Source of the DNA: Solirubrobacteraceae bacterium
GTDB taxonomy: Bacteria > Actinomycetota > Thermoleophilia > Solirubrobacterales > Solirubrobacteraceae
Direction: 5' to 3'
Length of the DNA stretch: 43,264 nt
Assembly (NCBI GenBank): GCA_017882375.1
Contig: JADGPP010000025.1
Span: 1 to 43,264, forward strand
The notes under the pieces are model-generated. The model was not told where the DNA came from. It saw nothing but the letters and a program-made list of their open reading frames with translations, and did no database searches. Below, in pieces: positions 1-8,146 of this stretch; the stretch's first letter is position 1, and each line of letters begins with the position of its first letter. The position numbers were made by a program, and so were the translations under genes.

Positions 1-362
1 CCTGACCGGGTCGCCGCGAACATCCTCGCGGTCGCCCGCTCGTAACGCCGATGGAGCGCCAGCAAGTGCACGACCCTCTGCCTGACGGCGAGAGAGCGGT
101 CGAGCGTGGCGATTCTCCTCAGATCGGCGATCAGGTTGTCACCGGACTGCTCGTGAAGGTCCAACGCTTGCCGGCTCGGTTCGAGCCGGTACTTTCGCTC
201 CAGCGACTCGCCCTGTCCCACCCAGAACCGCGCGTCCTGATAGGCGGTCGCGAGTCGGTTGGCCGCCTCGGCGCTCTTGGCCTCGATCGAAGCGCCGTGC
301 TGAGCGTTCAGCGCGAACGTCGCGAGTGCGGCAAGCGCCAAGACCAGACAGGTCGTGCTCAT
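1..362 (-). CDS. Membrane sensor protein, N-terminal part (partial at window edge)
   Basis: Open reading frame on the minus strand that continues beyond base 1; about 120 residues are visible. It opens with a hydrophobic segment (residues about 4-20, CLVLALAALATFAL). An extracytoplasmic helical region follows, with the motif WVGQGESLERKYRLEPS near residues 46-62 and ending RMFAATRS. From memory this ESLERKYRLEP pattern is typical of the sensor domain placed before GGDEF/EAL, PAS or kinase modules in soil actinobacteria, so the missing C-terminus may be a cyclic-di-GMP enzyme. The ATG at 362 has a GGAG eight bases upstream; a GTG at 368 is an alternative. The output domain lies outside the window, so the enzyme class is inference. 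Confidence 0.6.
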   Translation of the reverse strand, partial: MSTTCLVLALAALATFALNAQHGASIEAKSAEAANRLATAYQDARFWVGQGESLERKYRLEPSRQALDLHEQSGDNLIADLRRIATLDRSLAVRQRVVHLLALHRRYERATARMFAATRS

Positions 363-711
363 GCGCACGACTCCACGCCCTGCCGGCTTTGCCCTGCGTT
401 GCTCGATGGCCCTGTCTCTTCCTTGGTTGCGCGTGACCCGGCTCCGGCGAGGACGCGAGCAATCCCATCGCGCGTGTGGGCGCAGCGCCCATTTCTCCTG
501 CCGTGGGTCATGTATCGACGCTTGCGGCCAGATAGATGAGGCCGGTGTGTGAGGCCGGTGTGCGCAGTGACCGTTCGGACAGCCCATGCCGGCCCCGGCT
601 TGACCGCACGACGCGCTTATCGGCCCAGCCGCGCTGAGATCCTCGCCGCCGCAGGATCGCCGACAATGGGCCGATGAGCCTGGCCAGAGTCGCATTCGTC
701 TCGGTCCATCC
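363..711. other. Intergenic region without a supported gene
   Basis: Divergent spacer between the minus-strand sensor gene and the plus-strand acyltransferase. ORFs on both strands here lack homology that I recognise and a ribosome-binding site. The one structural item is a perfect tandem duplication of the 13-mer TGAGGCCGGTGTG at 537-549 and 550-562. A 13-codon ORF (674-715) ends in a GTGA overlap with the acyltransferase start and could be a translated leader, but nothing else supports it. Confidence 0.5.
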
Positions 712-1371
712 GTGACCGGCGACCCCGCGGACGCCGCGCCCGATGCCGCCAGGGCGCTGCATCGCCGCCCCCGCGTCGACAGCCAGGCGCTGGCCCGGAC
801 TCGCCTTTGGGCGCAGAAGTGGCGCTGGTATGAGCGCAACTCGCTGCCCTGGAACCGCGCGCAGATCCACTGGCAGTTCCTGCGCCGCGAGGCGTTCGTG
901 CGCTGGCCCGTGCACGGCAACGTGCTCGAGGCCTTGCGCGAGCGCCGCCTGGAGATCGGCGCGGGCGTGCTGCTCGAGCCGGGCGTGTGGATCACCGCCC
1001 CCGGGACCGCGCGTGTGCGCATCGGCGCCGGCAGCTTTCTCAACCTCGGCGTGATGGTCGCGTCGGAGGGGCTGGTGGAGATCGGCGAGAACTGCATGCT
1101 GGCCAACGGCTGCTTCGTCAGCGACGCCAGCCACCGCTATGACGACCCGGACCAGCCGATCACCTGGCAGGGCTTTCAGAGCAAGGGCCCGACGCGGATC
1201 GGCGACAACTGCTGGCTTGGCGCCAACGTCGTTGTCACCAGCGGCGTCACGATCGGCGCGCGCTGCGTGATCGGCGCCAACAGCGTTGTCACGCACGATC
1301 TCGAGCCGTTCTCGATCGCCGCGGGGCTGCCGGCGCGGTTGATCAAGCGCGTCGAGTACTCAAGCCGGTAG
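712..1371 (+). CDS. Acyltransferase, left-handed beta-helix (hexapeptide repeat) family
   Basis: A 219-residue protein of the acetyltransferase-type hexapeptide-repeat superfamily (LbH-MAT-like). Such enzymes transfer an acyl group from acyl-CoA to a sugar, amino acid or other small acceptor in the cytoplasm. Residues about 80-205 show the imperfect [LIV]-G-x4 repeats (IGAGVLLEPGVWI, IGAGSFLNLGVMV, IGENCMLANGCFV, IGDNCWLGANVVV, IGARCVIGANSVV). DASHRY near residue 143 supplies the usual catalytic-type His, and the C-terminus ends in the family-typical AAGLPARLIKR. The N-terminal 75 residues are an Arg/Trp-rich extension. Start is GTG at 712; no strong ribosome-binding site is visible. The acceptor cannot be named from sequence. 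It lies 9 bases before the nitroreductase and may be co-transcribed. Confidence 0.85.
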   Translation: MTGDPADAAPDAARALHRRPRVDSQALARTRLWAQKWRWYERNSLPWNRAQIHWQFLRREAFVRWPVHGNVLEALRERRLEIGAGVLLEPGVWITAPGTARVRIGAGSFLNLGVMVASEGLVEIGENCMLANGCFVSDASHRYDDPDQPITWQGFQSKGPTRIGDNCWLGANVVVTSGVTIGARCVIGANSVVTHDLEPFSIAAGLPARLIKRVEYSSR

Positions 1372-1380
1372 CTTGCGGTC

Positions 1381-2034
1381 ATGGACTTGGCTGAGGCGAT
1401 GCGCTGTGCCCCGACGAGCCGGCGGTTCACCGCCGAGCCCGTGCCCGCGGATGTGCTCAAGCGCGTTCTGGACAACGCGCGCTTCGCGCCGAGTGGCGGC
1501 AACCGGCAGGGCTGGCGCGTCGTCGTGGTGCGCGACGCCGCACGGCGCCGGGCGATCCGCGATCTCTATCTGCCGCGCTGGCGTGCCTACATGGAGCAGA
1601 CCGGCGGCGCGCAGATGCTGCGCAGCCCCGAGGACTTCGACGCGGCCCGCGTGCGCATGGTGCGAGGCGCAGACGTTTACGCCGAACGCATGGACGAGGT
1701 GCCCGTGCATCTCGTCGTGGGCGTGCGCCTGGACGATCTCGCGGTGACCGACGCGGACCTGCCGCGCCAGAGCATCGTTGGTGGCGCGTCGGTGTATCCG
1801 TTCGTGCAGAACCTGCTGCTCGGTCTCCGCGCGGAGGGTCTCGGGGCGGCAATGACCACATTGCTCGTGCCCGCCGAGGCCGATGTCAAGCCGCTCCTGG
1901 GCATACCCGACGACATCGCCCTAGCGGCGCACATCGGCGTCGGCTACCGAGCCGACGACTGGCCGAAGCAGCTCGCGCGCAAGCCCGTCGAGGAGTTCGC
2001 GTTCGCCGAGCGCTTCGGCGAGCCCCTCGACTGA
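1381..2034 (+). CDS. Nitroreductase-family FMN oxidoreductase
   Basis: A 217-residue member of the NfsA/NfnB/BluB-like nitroreductase superfamily: homodimeric FMN flavoproteins that use NAD(P)H to reduce nitro groups, quinones or related acceptors. Family marks are the N-terminal CAPTSRRFTAEPVP segment with the FMN-phosphate-binding SRRF, RFAPSGGNRQGWR at residues about 36-48, and a C-terminal GLGAAMTTLL followed by LGIPDDIALAAHIGVGY, where a family-typical LG.P.....A....GYP lines the flavin. Length is normal for the family. ATG at 1381, nine bases after the acyltransferase stop, suggests one transcription unit. The physiological substrate is unknown. It converges on panB across a 31-base gap. 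Confidence 0.88.
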   Translation: MDLAEAMRCAPTSRRFTAEPVPADVLKRVLDNARFAPSGGNRQGWRVVVVRDAARRRAIRDLYLPRWRAYMEQTGGAQMLRSPEDFDAARVRMVRGADVYAERMDEVPVHLVVGVRLDDLAVTDADLPRQSIVGGASVYPFVQNLLLGLRAEGLGAAMTTLLVPAEADVKPLLGIPDDIALAAHIGVGYRADDWPKQLARKPVEEFAFAERFGEPLD

Positions 2035-2065
2035 CGCGCGAGGGAGCCTGCCCGCCGCGGATCGC

Positions 2066-2953
2066 TCAGGTCAGTCGCGCGTGCAGGTCGGCCAGCTCAT
2101 CGGCGTTGATCTTGTAGGTGTGCTCCGGCCCCGGATAGCGCCGCGTGCGCACGTCCTCGGCATATGCCGCGACCCCGGCGTTCATCTCCTGCTGCAGGTT
2201 TGCGTAGCGCTTGACAAAGCGCGGGCCGAGCCCGTCGCGGATGCCGAGCAGGTCGTGGAAGACGAGCACCTGGCCATCGGTCGCCGGCCCGGCGCCGATG
2301 CCGATCACGGGGATCTGCAGGTGGGGCATCAGCTCCTCGGTGACGGCGCTCGGGATCGCCTCGAATACGAGCGCGAAGCAGCCCGCCTCCTGCAGCGCGA
2401 GGGCCTCGGAGGCGATCCGCTCGGCTGCTCCGGCGGTGCGGCCCTGCGCCTTCCAGCCGCCGAGGGCGGTGGAGGTCTGGGGCGTCAAGCCGACATGTCC
2501 CATCACGGGAATGCCCGCGCCGACGATCGCTCGTGCGCGCTTGACCGAGGCCTCGCCGCCGCCCTCGAGCTTGACGACTTCGCAACCGGCCTCCTTGACC
2601 ATGCGCATGGCGGTCGTGATCGCCTGCTCGTCTGAGACCTCGTAGGAGCCGAAGGGCAGGTCGCCGATCAGCAGCGGCGTGCTCAGCCCGCGGCGGACTG
2701 CGCGCGCGAGCACGAGCATGTCGTCGAGCGACACCGGCGTCGTGGCGTTGTAGCCGAGCACGGTCGTGGCGGCCGAGTCGCCGACGAGCACGAGGTCGAC
2801 CCCGGCGGACTCGGCCGCGCGGGCGCTCGGGTAGTCATAGGCGGTGACCATCACGATCGGATCGCCAAGCCGCTTCTTCTCCGCAAGCAGCGGCAGCGTC
2901 ATCGGCAGGCGTCCTGGATCTGATGGGGCCTGTACGTCGGGGTGGCTGGGCAT
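2066..2953 (-). CDS. panB: 3-methyl-2-oxobutanoate hydroxymethyltransferase
   Basis: Ketopantoate hydroxymethyltransferase, 295 residues, makes ketopantoate from 2-oxoisovalerate using 5,10-methylenetetrahydrofolate, the first committed step of pantothenate synthesis. Visible motifs are VTAYDYPSARAAE, LVLVGDSAATTVLGY (metal-binding Asp), DLPFGSYE (second Asp), VKLEGG (metal-binding Glu), GHVGLTPQ, and the C-terminal IGAGPATDGQVLVFHDLLG. ATG at 2953 is preceded by a good GAGGA Shine-Dalgarno eight bases upstream; an internal ATG 17 codons later is less likely. It is the last gene of the minus-strand panC-panD-panB operon, 30 bases after panD. Confidence 0.97.
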   Translation of the reverse strand: MPSHPDVQAPSDPGRLPMTLPLLAEKKRLGDPIVMVTAYDYPSARAAESAGVDLVLVGDSAATTVLGYNATTPVSLDDMLVLARAVRRGLSTPLLIGDLPFGSYEVSDEQAITTAMRMVKEAGCEVVKLEGGGEASVKRARAIVGAGIPVMGHVGLTPQTSTALGGWKAQGRTAGAAERIASEALALQEAGCFALVFEAIPSAVTEELMPHLQIPVIGIGAGPATDGQVLVFHDLLGIRDGLGPRFVKRYANLQQEMNAGVAAYAEDVRTRRYPGPEHTYKINADELADLHARLT

Positions 2954-2983
2954 GCGTGCTTCCTCTCTGAGGCGGTTGACCCC

Positions 2984-3367
2984 CTACGTGAGCAGGGTGG
3001 CCACCGCGTCGTCGATTGTGATGATGCGATTGGTCTGCGCCTGCACGTGCACGACGCGAGGCTCGTAGGTCTCCAGGTCGTCCTGGTCGTAGCCGGCGTA
3101 GGAGACGACGATGATCGTGTCGCCGCGCTGTACCAGGCGAGCCGCGGCGCCGTTGACGGTCATCGCGCCCGATCCGCGCTCGCCGGCGATCGTGTACGTC
3201 TCAAAGCGAGCGCCGTTGTCGATGTCGAGCACGTGAACCTGCTCGTGCTCGAGGATGTCCGCGGCCTCGAGCAGCTCCGGGTCGATCGTGATCGAGCCGA
3301 CGTAATGCAGGTCGCAGTCGGTGATCGTCGCCCGGTGGATCTTTGACTTGAGCATCACGCGTTGCAT
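2984..3367 (-). CDS. panD: Aspartate 1-decarboxylase proenzyme
   Basis: A 127-residue pyruvoyl-dependent enzyme that converts L-aspartate to beta-alanine, the amine half of pantothenate. The self-cleavage site Gly24-Ser25 is intact in HYVGS; Ser25 becomes the pyruvoyl group. Other conserved parts are [12 protein letters not shown] at the N-terminus, the Tyr/Asn/Gly set in [14 protein letters not shown], and VSYAGYD. Length matches the family. Its ATG overlaps the panC stop (ATGA at 3364-3369 region), so translation is probably coupled, and panB follows after 30 bases. All three dedicated pantothenate genes are thus in one unit. Confidence 0.97.
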   Translation of the reverse strand: MQRVMLKSKIHRATITDCDLHYVGSITIDPELLEAADILEHEQVHVLDIDNGARFETYTIAGERGSGAMTVNGAAARLVQRGDTIIVVSYAGYDQDDLETYEPRVVHVQAQTNRIITIDDAVATLLT

Positions 3368-4260
3368 CAGACGATCGCCTTTCTCGGGTCCGGTTGACGG
3401 GGGGTCCCCACGGCTGACGGCCGCAGGATCGCGTTGTCGATCAATCGCGTCTCACCGATCCGCACGGCGAGCACCAGCAGCGCCTCGCGCGCCAGCCCCT
3501 CGCACGGCTCGAATGTCTCGGGATCGACCAGCTCGACGTACTCGGGCTCGACGCCGCGAGCGGACAACGCAGCGCGGGCCGCATCCACCAGCGCGCCCGC
3601 CGAACGCTCACCTTCGCCGGCGCGCCCGCAGGCGGCCTGCAGCGCGTCTGCGAGCGCGAGCGCTCGCGCTCGCTCCTCGGGGGACAGTCGCGCGTTGCGG
3701 CTGGACATCGCCAGGCCGTCGGGTTCGCGCACCGTCGGGCACACCTGGATGCGCAGCGCCAGGTTCAGGTCTGCGACCAGGCGTCGGATCACGACCACCT
3801 GCTGGGCGTCCTTCTGGCCGAAGTAGGCGACATCCGGCATCGACATCCCGAGCAGCTTGGTGACCACCGTGCTCACGCCGCGGAAGTGCCCGGAGCCGCG
3901 CGCGGCTCCCTCGAGCCTGTCGGTCACGCCGAGCACTTCGACGGCCGTCGCAAAGCCCGGCGGGTAGACCTCGTCGGCCGACGGCGCGAACATCACGTCG
4001 GCGCCCGCGCGGGTGGCGAGATCCACGTCGCGACGCTCGGAGCGCGGATAGCGGTCGAGGTCGGTCCGCTCGTCGAACTGCGCCGGGTTGACGAACAGCG
4101 AGACGACAACCACATCGCACTCGGCGCGCGCCCGTCTGATCAGCGAGAGGTGACCCTCGTGCAGCGCGCCCATCGTCGGCACCAGCCCGATCGTCTGACG
4201 TGCACGGCGGGCCGGCGCCAAGGCAGAGCGCAGGTCGTCGACGGTGCGCACGGTGCTCAT
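3367..4260 (-). CDS. panC: Pantothenate synthetase (pantoate-beta-alanine ligase)
   Basis: ATP-dependent ligase that joins pantoate and beta-alanine through a pantoyl-adenylate, the final step of pantothenate synthesis. With the ATG at 4260 the protein has 297 residues, the usual size. It starts [14 protein letters not shown] and carries [11 protein letters not shown] (residues 28-38) with the HxGH nucleotide-binding signature, [38 protein letters not shown] and the MSSRN loop. An in-frame GTG at 4356 would add 32 residues of no recognisable family sequence. It would suit the short distance to the predicted promoter, but the ATG matches homologues better. First gene of the operon; stop overlaps panD. 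Confidence 0.95.
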   Translation of the reverse strand: MSTVRTVDDLRSALAPARRARQTIGLVPTMGALHEGHLSLIRRARAECDVVVVSLFVNPAQFDERTDLDRYPRSERRDVDLATRAGADVMFAPSADEVYPPGFATAVEVLGVTDRLEGAARGSGHFRGVSTVVTKLLGMSMPDVAYFGQKDAQQVVVIRRLVADLNLALRIQVCPTVREPDGLAMSSRNARLSPEERARALALADALQAACGRAGEGERSAGALVDAARAALSARGVEPEYVELVDPETFEPCEGLAREALLVLAVRIGETRLIDNAILRPSAVGTPRQPDPRKAIV

Positions 4261-4393
4261 ACGCAGGGCGAAGGTTCGGTTGCGGGGATCATCGGCTTCG
4301 GTCCAGTTCCTTGCGGATACCGGCGCGACTGAAGATGTCGTTGCGGTCGTCTGCACGGTCCACCCCGGGTGATCCCGGTGGCGGCTTGCCTCA

Positions 4394-4421
4394 ATGATAC
4401 AGGCGCCCCGGTTGCGCTCAA
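4394..4421 (-). promoter_or_regulatory. Predicted sigma-70-type promoter of the pan operon
   Basis: On the minus strand TTGAGC (4416-4421) is followed after 16 bases by TATCAT (4394-4399), close to -35/-10 consensus and suitably placed ahead of panC. The predicted transcript start, near 4387, leaves a leader of about 125 bases to the chosen ATG, or 30 bases to the alternative GTG at 4356. Sequence match only. Confidence 0.45.
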
Positions 4422-4453
4422 GGGCGCACGTCGGTTAGGCTTGCGCGAGTTCG

Positions 4454-5131
4454 ATGCTCGAGCGAGTCCGACCCCGCCTGAACCACGCGACCGTCGTCGC
4501 CTATCTTGCGCTGTTCGTCGCGCTCGGCGGCGGCGCTTTCGCCGCAAGCCGCGGCTTTGTCTCCAGCAACGGCGAACTGCGCGGCTGTGTCGACGCCGAA
4601 GGCCAGCTCACGGTTCTCAAGGCGGGCAAGAGCTGCGCCAAGCACCGCACGCAGATCGCCTAGAGCGTGCGCGGCCCACAGGGCGCCACCGGACCGCCGG
4701 GGGTTACCGGCGCTCAGGGACTGCCGGGGGTTACCGGCGCTCAGGGGGCCTCCGGCGCGCAGGGAGCCGCGGGCGCGCCTGGCGAAGCCGGTGCGGCCGG
4801 GCCAGGGGCCCAGCAGTTTGAAGTCAACTTCGGGCCGGGCGCCAGCGGGACCGTCATCGAAGCTGAAGGCGTCAAGGTCAAAGGCGACTGCGAAAACATC
4901 GTTCCCGGGGAGGTCGGGCTGTCGACGCTCGGACGTTCCGGGCTCTACTGGACGAGATCGTCGGCCACTCCGCTCGCCGACGAAATGGGCTTCGTGCTCG
5001 ACAAAACCGAGGTGGCGATCGACGTGCTCGCTCGAGAAGCCCCGGCGGACAAATACGTTCAGTTCCAGGTGATCGGCCACAGACAGGCAGGCGGCTGTCT
5101 GTTCTCAGGCGTGATCACGCCGTCCAGCTAG
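4454..5131 (+). pseudogene. Collagen-like surface/secreted protein interrupted by in-frame TAG
   Basis: One reading frame from ATG 4454 to the stop at 5129-5131 is broken once, by TAG at 4661-4663. The first part (69 codons) has the N-terminus LNHATVVAYLALFVALGGGAFAA, a signal or anchor segment I recognise from a collagen-like family of Solirubrobacterales, then a C...C pair ending KSCAKHRTQIA. After the stop the same frame continues SVRGPQGATGPPGVTGAQG, about 15 Gly-x-y collagen triplets, then a 100-residue globular C-terminal domain. Relatives usually have a Trp at the position of the stop, so a single TGG to TAG change would explain it. A GTG at 4667 could restart translation, but without a signal peptide. 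At DNA level a 27-base unit (GVTGAQG plus LP or AS) is duplicated near 4697-4750. Confidence 0.75.
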
Positions 5132-5177
5132 CCGCCTCATCGTCGTGCCCGCGTGAGCGCATGACGGTGGCGCCGGC

Positions 5178-7052
5178 TCACCACGCGTCGACGTACGGCC
5201 GCGTCTTGCCCTCCCGCTGCCACCAGGTCTGCGCGCTCGGGTAGAACAGCGTGGAGATCCAGCGCGCGCAGTCGGCCGGGTCGATCACGTCGTCGATCTC
5301 GCCGTACGCGGCCATGTTCAAGCCGCGGCCGCGCTCATACGCGGCGGCGACCGTCGCCTGGAACACGCGCTCGCGCTCCTCGGGATCGTCGATCGCGTCG
5401 AGCTCGCGACGCATCCCCAGCTTCACCGCGCCCTCCAGGCCCATCGCGCCGAACTCCGACGTCGGCCAGGCGACGGTGAACAGCGGCGCCTTGAAGCCGC
5501 CGCCGGCCATCGCCTGCGCGCCGAGGCCGTAGCCCTTGCGCAGCACGATCGTCCCGGACGGCACGCTGAGGTTCGCACCGCCGAGGAACATGCGCGCGAA
5601 GTGGCGCACCGTGGCCGTGCGCTCGGCATCCGGCCCGACCATGAAGCCGGGGGTGTCGCAGAGGAACAGAAGCGGCAGCCCGAAGGCGTCGCACAGGCCG
5701 ATGAAGCGCGCCGCCTTGTCTGCCGCGTCGGCGTCGATCGCCCCGCCGAGGTGCTTGGGGTCGTTGGCCACGACGCCGAGTGGCCGGCCCCCATGGCGTG
5801 CCAGCGCCGTGATCATCCCGGCGCCGAATCCGCGGCGCAGCTCCAGCACCGAGCCCTCGTCGAACAGCGTCTCGACGACGCGGCGCACGTCGTAGACGCG
5901 CTTGCGCTCCTGCGGGATCAGCTGGCGCAAGAGGTGCTGGTCGGGCAGCCGTCCCGGCTCGGCGGGTCCGTGAAAGTAGGAGAGATAGCGCTTTGCGGCG
6001 GCGACCGCCTCGTGATCGTCGGCGACGCGCAAGTCGACAACCCCGTTTGCGTCCTGCACGTCGATCGGTCCGACCTCGCCGGGCTCGTACACGCCCAGCC
6101 CGCCACCCTCGATCATCGCCGGCCCGCCCATGCCGATGCTCGCGTCCTCGCTGGCGATGACCACGTCGCAGCAGCCGAGCAGCGCCGCGTTGCCGGCAAA
6201 GCAGTAGCCCGAGGCGATGCCGACCAGCGGGACGAGGCCGCTGAGGCGCGCGAACAGCGCAAAGGCGCGGCAGTCCAGGCCGGCGACGATCGGCATGTCG
6301 ACGTCGCCCGGGCGACCGCCGCCGCCCTCGGCGAACAGCACCAGCGGCAGCCGGCGCCGCTCGGCGATCTCGAACAGCCGGTCCTTCTTCATGTGATTGC
6401 GCATGCCCTGCGTGCCGGCGAGCACGGTGTAGTCGTAGGACATCGCCACGCACGGCCGGCCGTCGATCTCGCCGACGCCCGCGACCAGCCCGTCGGCGGG
6501 GGTGCGAGCGATCAGCTCCTCGCGCGAGCGCCTGGCCTCCTGGGCGGCGAACAGCAGCGGCCCGTACTCGACGTAGGTGCCCTCGTCGAGCAGCTCCGCG
6601 AGGTTCTCGCGCGCCGTGCGCCGGCCGCGCTTGCGACGTCGCGCGACCGCGTCCGGGCGCGCCGCGTCGAGCCCCACCGCGTGACGCTCGCGCACGGCCT
6701 CCAGGTCGGCGCGAAAGCCATCGTCGGAGGCCGCGAGCGAAGGCCGCGGGCCATCGGCGCGATCCTCGCCATCGCCCGCCCCGATCAGCGCCAGCAGCTG
6801 CCCCTCCTCGACGGCGTCGCCGACCGTGACCTCGACGCTATCCAGCACCCCGCCGGCTCGGGCGAGCACTTCGTGCTCCATCTTCATCGCCTCCAGCACG
6901 ATCAGCGGGGCGCCCGAGCCGACCCGGTCCCCGGGCTCGTGGGCGATCGAGACGACTACTCCGGCAAACGGGGCCGTCACGCTGGCCTGCGCAGCCGATG
7001 GGGTCGCGGGATCGGAGGAGGGCACCGCAGGATCATTGCGCAGCGGCGTCAT
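5178..7052 (-). CDS. Acyl-CoA carboxylase: biotin carrier fused to carboxyltransferase
   Basis: A 624-residue protein with two domains. Residues about 22-92 form a biotinyl domain with EAMKMEHE, the biotinylated Lys being K57. Residues about 130-620 form the carboxyltransferase of the propionyl/methylcrotonyl/acetyl-CoA carboxylase type. This part includes AEGGGGRPGDVD, GNAALLGCCDVVIASEDASIGMGGPAMIEGGG, LCDTPGFMVGPDAE, and GAMGLEGAVKLG. It moves carboxyl from biotin to an acyl-CoA; the substrate is not readable from sequence. A biotin carboxylase subunit must come from elsewhere, as none is in the window. A carrier in front of the carboxyltransferase is unusual, since actinobacteria normally attach it to the biotin carboxylase. 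Divergent from the UDG gene with a 92-base shared spacer. Confidence 0.9.
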   Translation of the reverse strand: MTPLRNDPAVPSSDPATPSAAQASVTAPFAGVVVSIAHEPGDRVGSGAPLIVLEAMKMEHEVLARAGGVLDSVEVTVGDAVEEGQLLALIGAGDGEDRADGPRPSLAASDDGFRADLEAVRERHAVGLDAARPDAVARRRKRGRRTARENLAELLDEGTYVEYGPLLFAAQEARRSREELIARTPADGLVAGVGEIDGRPCVAMSYDYTVLAGTQGMRNHMKKDRLFEIAERRRLPLVLFAEGGGGRPGDVDMPIVAGLDCRAFALFARLSGLVPLVGIASGYCFAGNAALLGCCDVVIASEDASIGMGGPAMIEGGGLGVYEPGEVGPIDVQDANGVVDLRVADDHEAVAAAKRYLSYFHGPAEPGRLPDQHLLRQLIPQERKRVYDVRRVVETLFDEGSVLELRRGFGAGMITALARHGGRPLGVVANDPKHLGGAIDADAADKAARFIGLCDAFGLPLLFLCDTPGFMVGPDAERTATVRHFARMFLGGANLSVPSGTIVLRKGYGLGAQAMAGGGFKAPLFTVAWPTSEFGAMGLEGAVKLGMRRELDAIDDPEERERVFQATVAAAYERGRGLNMAAYGEIDDVIDPADCARWISTLFYPSAQTWWQREGKTRPYVDAW

Positions 7053-7144
7053 CGTCCGCCGAGTGCGTGAACGTCAGGCGCCCGCATCCGTCAAGCCGCG
7101 CGGCGGACGCCCGCGCCTCCCAGGCAGCGCTTACCATCCAGGCG

Positions 7145-7921
7145 ATGTCCTCCGCGCAGAGCGAAAGCACGCCCGCCCAGCGGCGCGAGGCTCTCAAGGA
7201 GGTCTTCGCGCAGGCCAAGGGATGCGTGCGATGTCCCGAGCTGGCGGCGACGCGCAGGACGGTCGTGTTCGGCTCGGGCAACGCCGACGCCGAGCTGATG
7301 TTCGTCGGCGAGGCGCCTGGCGCCAGCGAGGACGAGCAGGGCGTGCCGTTCGTCGGCAGGGCGGGAAAACTGCTGGAGACGCTGCTCGAAGAGGTTGGAC
7401 TACAGCGAACCGACGTGTTCATTGCGAACACCTTGAAGTGCAGACCCCCCGGCAACCGCGACCCGCTGCCGATCGAGATCGACAACTGCCAGGACTACCT
7501 GCACCGCCAGGTCGAGCTGATCCAGCCGACGGTCATCTGCACGCTCGGCAACTTCTCCACCAAGCTCCTGCGCGGCGACCCGACGGGGATCACGCGGCTG
7601 CACGGCCAGCCGGAGGTGCTCACGCTCGGCCGCCGCGCGGTGCGGCTGTACCCGATCTTCCATCCGGCGGCGGCGCTGTACACGCCGCGCATGCTCGAGA
7701 CGCTGCGCGAGGACTTTGCAGGGCTGCCGCAGCTGCTGGCGATGGGCGCGCCCGAGCAGCCGTCGCTGGAGGAGGTCCCGGAGATCGACGGGGCGCTCAG
7801 CGCAGGCGGCCAGCCAGGCGCCGTCGATCCCGGCGAGCCACCCGAGCGCGCGGCGCAGGACGACGTCGCGGCGGGTGGGGGCGGACAGGCCGCCGAAGCC
7901 GACCAACTGGGGCTGTTCTGA
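7145..7921 (+). CDS. Uracil-DNA glycosylase, family 4 (Fe-S)
   Basis: A 258-residue protein of the family-4 UDGs, which remove uracil from DNA and start base-excision repair. Four cysteines expected to hold a [4Fe-4S] cluster are present: C27 and C30 (GCVRC), C99 (LKCRPP) and C115 (DNCQDYL). The uracil-pocket motif GEAPGASEDEQGVPFVG is at residues 55-71 and the DNA-binding motif HPAAAL follows near residue 177. ATG 7145 was chosen because the upstream in-frame sequence lacks family similarity. Residues past 200 form a low-complexity Ala/Gly/Glu tail found variably in actinobacterial homologues. A hairpin starts at the stop codon. Confidence 0.93.
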   Translation: MSSAQSESTPAQRREALKEVFAQAKGCVRCPELAATRRTVVFGSGNADAELMFVGEAPGASEDEQGVPFVGRAGKLLETLLEEVGLQRTDVFIANTLKCRPPGNRDPLPIEIDNCQDYLHRQVELIQPTVICTLGNFSTKLLRGDPTGITRLHGQPEVLTLGRRAVRLYPIFHPAAALYTPRMLETLREDFAGLPQLLAMGAPEQPSLEEVPEIDGALSAGGQPGAVDPGEPPERAAQDDVAAGGGGQAAEADQLGLF

Positions 7922-7938
7922 GGCGTCTTGGACGCCTC
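7920..7938 (+). terminator. Hairpin overlapping the UDG stop codon
   Basis: Perfect 8-base stem GAGGCGTC / GACGCCTC with a TTG loop, starting inside the TGA of the UDG gene. It has no T-run, so it is either a weak terminator or part of the structured spacer that follows. Its right arm enters the 11-base repeat array. Confidence 0.4.
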
Positions 7939-7969
7939 TTGGACACTCTTTGGACACTCTTTGGACAGT
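7926..7969 (+). repeat. Four tandem 11-base repeats (core TTGGAC)
   Basis: Units start at 7926, 7937, 7948 and 7959: TCTTGGACGCC, TCTTGGACACT, CTTTGGACACT, CTTTGGACAGT. The core TTGGAC is invariant and the spacing is exactly 11 bases, close to one helical turn. The array is outside any supported gene, between UDG and the tsaE operon, so it could be a cooperative protein-binding site or slippage-derived sequence. Confidence 0.8.
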
Positions 7970-7971
7970 TT

Positions 7972-8146
7972 CTTCCCACGTTTGCCCTGCAAAGAGGGGA
8001 TCTTTGGGAAGTGTCGAAGATTTCTTTCCCAGGGTCTAAAGTCGGCATACCCCGTTGCCGATACAGGCCTTGTCTCCATCCCTCCAGGAGTAACGACCGG
8101 CCCGCGACCCTTTCTCCCGCGGGCCGGCCGCTTTAACGGGCCGGTC
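7972..8146 (+). promoter_or_regulatory. Candidate structured leader with mutually exclusive stems before tsaE
   Basis: CTTCCCA (7972-7978) can pair with TGGGAAG (8005-8011), while the same TGGGAA can instead pair with TTCCCA (8026-8031). Further on, CCGGCCCGCG (8097-8106) pairs perfectly with CGCGGGCCGG (8118-8127), but the overlapping GACCGGCCCG (8095-8104) also pairs perfectly with CGGGCCGGTC (8137-8146). The two 10-base stems exclude each other. The 9-mer TCTAAAGTC occurs at 8035-8043 and again at 8156-8164; the second copy would place a -10-like TAAAGT just before the tsaE GTG. Attenuation is inference. Confidence 0.4.

Noticed and set aside
674-715. 13-codon leader peptide MSLARVAFVSVHP overlapping the acyltransferase start
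   Set aside because: Only the GTGA overlap supports it; no regulatory codons or structure seen.
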